The notes beneath the pieces are model-generated. The model had not been told where the DNA came from. It saw nothing but the letters and a program-made list of their open reading frames with translations, and searched no databases. This document shows positions 40,281 through 41,137 of a DNA stretch of 41,137 bases, in pieces. Within the stretch, counting starts at the first letter, position 1. The number at the start of each line of letters is the position of its first letter. Source of the DNA: CAVRUD01 sp963849635 (lineage in GTDB: Bacteria > Chloroflexota > Chloroflexia > Thermomicrobiales > UBA6265). A program made the position numbers and the translations under genes. The stretch lies in NCBI GenBank assembly GCA_963849635.1, contig CAWKIA010000046.1, positions 1 to 41,137 of the forward strand, given 5' to 3'.

Positions 40281-41137
40281 TCAAAATCGGGTGACCTCGA
40301 CTACCAGGCGTTGCGGGCGCTCCCGCTTGCACTGGTAGTCGAGGCCGTTCAGCTCCTCGGCGGTTGCCACGAGGCTTTCCAACCACCCGCGAACCGCCTG
40401 CGCCTGCTGGCTCAGCATGCGCCGCTGTCCCGCCAGTCCTCGGCGAGCCGCTCCTCCAGCGCGGCACGCCCGGTCACCGCTTCGTTCAACTTGGCCAGGA
40501 CGGTTTGCAGCGCCGGACCGCTCACGTCTTCTCCCAGGCGCTCCGCGAAATCGCCTCCTTTGCCCGTGCACCTGCGAGCAGTCGCTCCAGTCCCCGCGCT
40601 TCGGCCTCGGTGCGGTCCAACTGCTCCCGGCCCTTCTCGCCCACCGTGATCCACTGCAGGATCGGTCAGGACCGCGACCACCCGACGCCTCGCTTCGCGG
40701 TCGAGCTTGCTCGCCTTGAACATGTTGCCGGGGCAATCGTTCGCCCGCCTCGTCTTGGCTTAGCAGTTGAGGTACGGCCCATCGGCCAGCCGCTTGATGT
40801 GCATGCAGTAGCCGCACCGACAGCGGACGTGCCCCCGAACGACGACGTCCTCCGGGTCCTCACCCGTCGCGGAGCGGACCTTGCGCCGGTCGTGAGTCCG
40901 GAGTCGGTCGTTCGCCGCCTGCCAGAACGCCGGGGCGACAAGCGCCGGAACGGTCCCCTCGGGAAACGCGACCGTCTCCTCCGGCGTCCTGGTGCGCTTG
41001 CCAGTGATCGGGTCCTTCTCCGGATGGACAACGTAAGCGTACGCCTCGCCCTTGTAGAAGGAGCATTCGACGATGCTGCCCAGTGTGAACGTCCGCCAGC
41101 GCTGCCCGCCTTGCGGTGCCGGGATTCCCCGCTCCTC
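40281..41137 (-). pseudogene. Large serine recombinase, C-terminal part, with stop and frameshifts
   Basis: Runs off the right edge; only the part after the catalytic domain is visible. First comes the recombinase domain (GIPAPQGGQRWRTFTLGSIV, then VPALVAPAFWQAANDRLR), then the zinc-ribbon region VRGHVRCRCGYCMHIKRLAD. There YLNC is followed by an in-frame TAA near 40757-40759 and then by RRANDCPGNMFKASKLDREA in the same frame, so a single-base change made the stop. After DPA the frame must shift several times to read LQWITVGEKGREQLDRTEAE, FAERLGEDVSGPALQTVLAK and RRMLSQQAQAVRGWLESLVA with EELNGLDYQCKRER (coiled-coil part). The catalytic Ser domain is outside the window. Marks a phage- or ICE-like integrated element, probably inactive. 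Confidence 0.75.

Overview
The window is high-G+C DNA from a free-living heterotrophic bacterium, most likely a member of the Chloroflexota (Thermomicrobia-like). This is an inference from the mix of genes: several Dpp/Opp-type transporters, Gfo/Idh/MocA dehydrogenases, an LLM-class oxidoreductase, a large ATPase-LuxR regulator, a Tat-like cysteine-rich secreted protein, an ISKra4-type transposase, and many GC-rich palindromic intergenic repeats. There is no rRNA, tRNA or marker gene that would fix the taxon. I found no tRNA, rRNA or CRISPR array.

Layout. 1-1.6 kb: broken ISKra4-type transposase running off the left edge. 1.8-3.6 kb: DinB-like protein and a Gfo/Idh/MocA oxidoreductase. 3.8-6.0 kb: a coupled pair of oligopeptide-type ABC ATPases with no permease beside them. 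6.1-8.6 kb: a small PHA-system protein converging on a heavily frameshifted molybdopterin oxidoreductase. 9.4-16.3 kb: a leftward block of ThDP enzyme (in two pieces), 2-keto-4-pentenoate hydratase-like protein and acyl-CoA ligase, preceded by an ATPase-LuxR regulator, with a repeated ACGTACGT motif between regulator and enzymes. 16.6-21.5 kb: leftward LLM oxidoreductase/ABM pair, then 2-hydroxyacid dehydrogenase, Gfo/Idh/MocA protein and sugar-phosphate isomerase. 22.0-27.1 kb: divergent rightward Dpp-type permeases, Tat-exported binding protein and class V aminotransferase. 27.1-36.2 kb: a second leftward transporter (binding protein, two permeases, one with a large outside insert), a broken GNAT gene and, upstream, a surface-anchored BNR/IPT protein. 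36.5-38.8 kb: SnoaL-like and DUF3291 proteins and an MsrA-MsrB fusion. 39.2-41.1 kb: a cysteine-rich secreted protein, a relic of a second msrA, and the C-terminal part of a large serine recombinase running off the right edge.

How it fits together. Two permease/binding-protein modules lack ATPases, and one ATPase pair lacks permeases, so the ATPases at 3.8-6.0 kb could energise both (inference). The 18-27 kb divergent block looks like an uptake-and-catabolism unit for a glycoside, sugar acid or modified amino acid. The 9-16 kb block looks like a regulated CoA/ThDP carbon-carbon cleavage pathway of unknown substrate.

A strong caveat: about a third of the genes carry one or more single-base frameshifts, often compensating and often beside short C, G or T runs, while intervening genes are perfectly open. 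Some are probably sequence errors. The two mobile-element remnants and the GNAT gene may be truly decayed.
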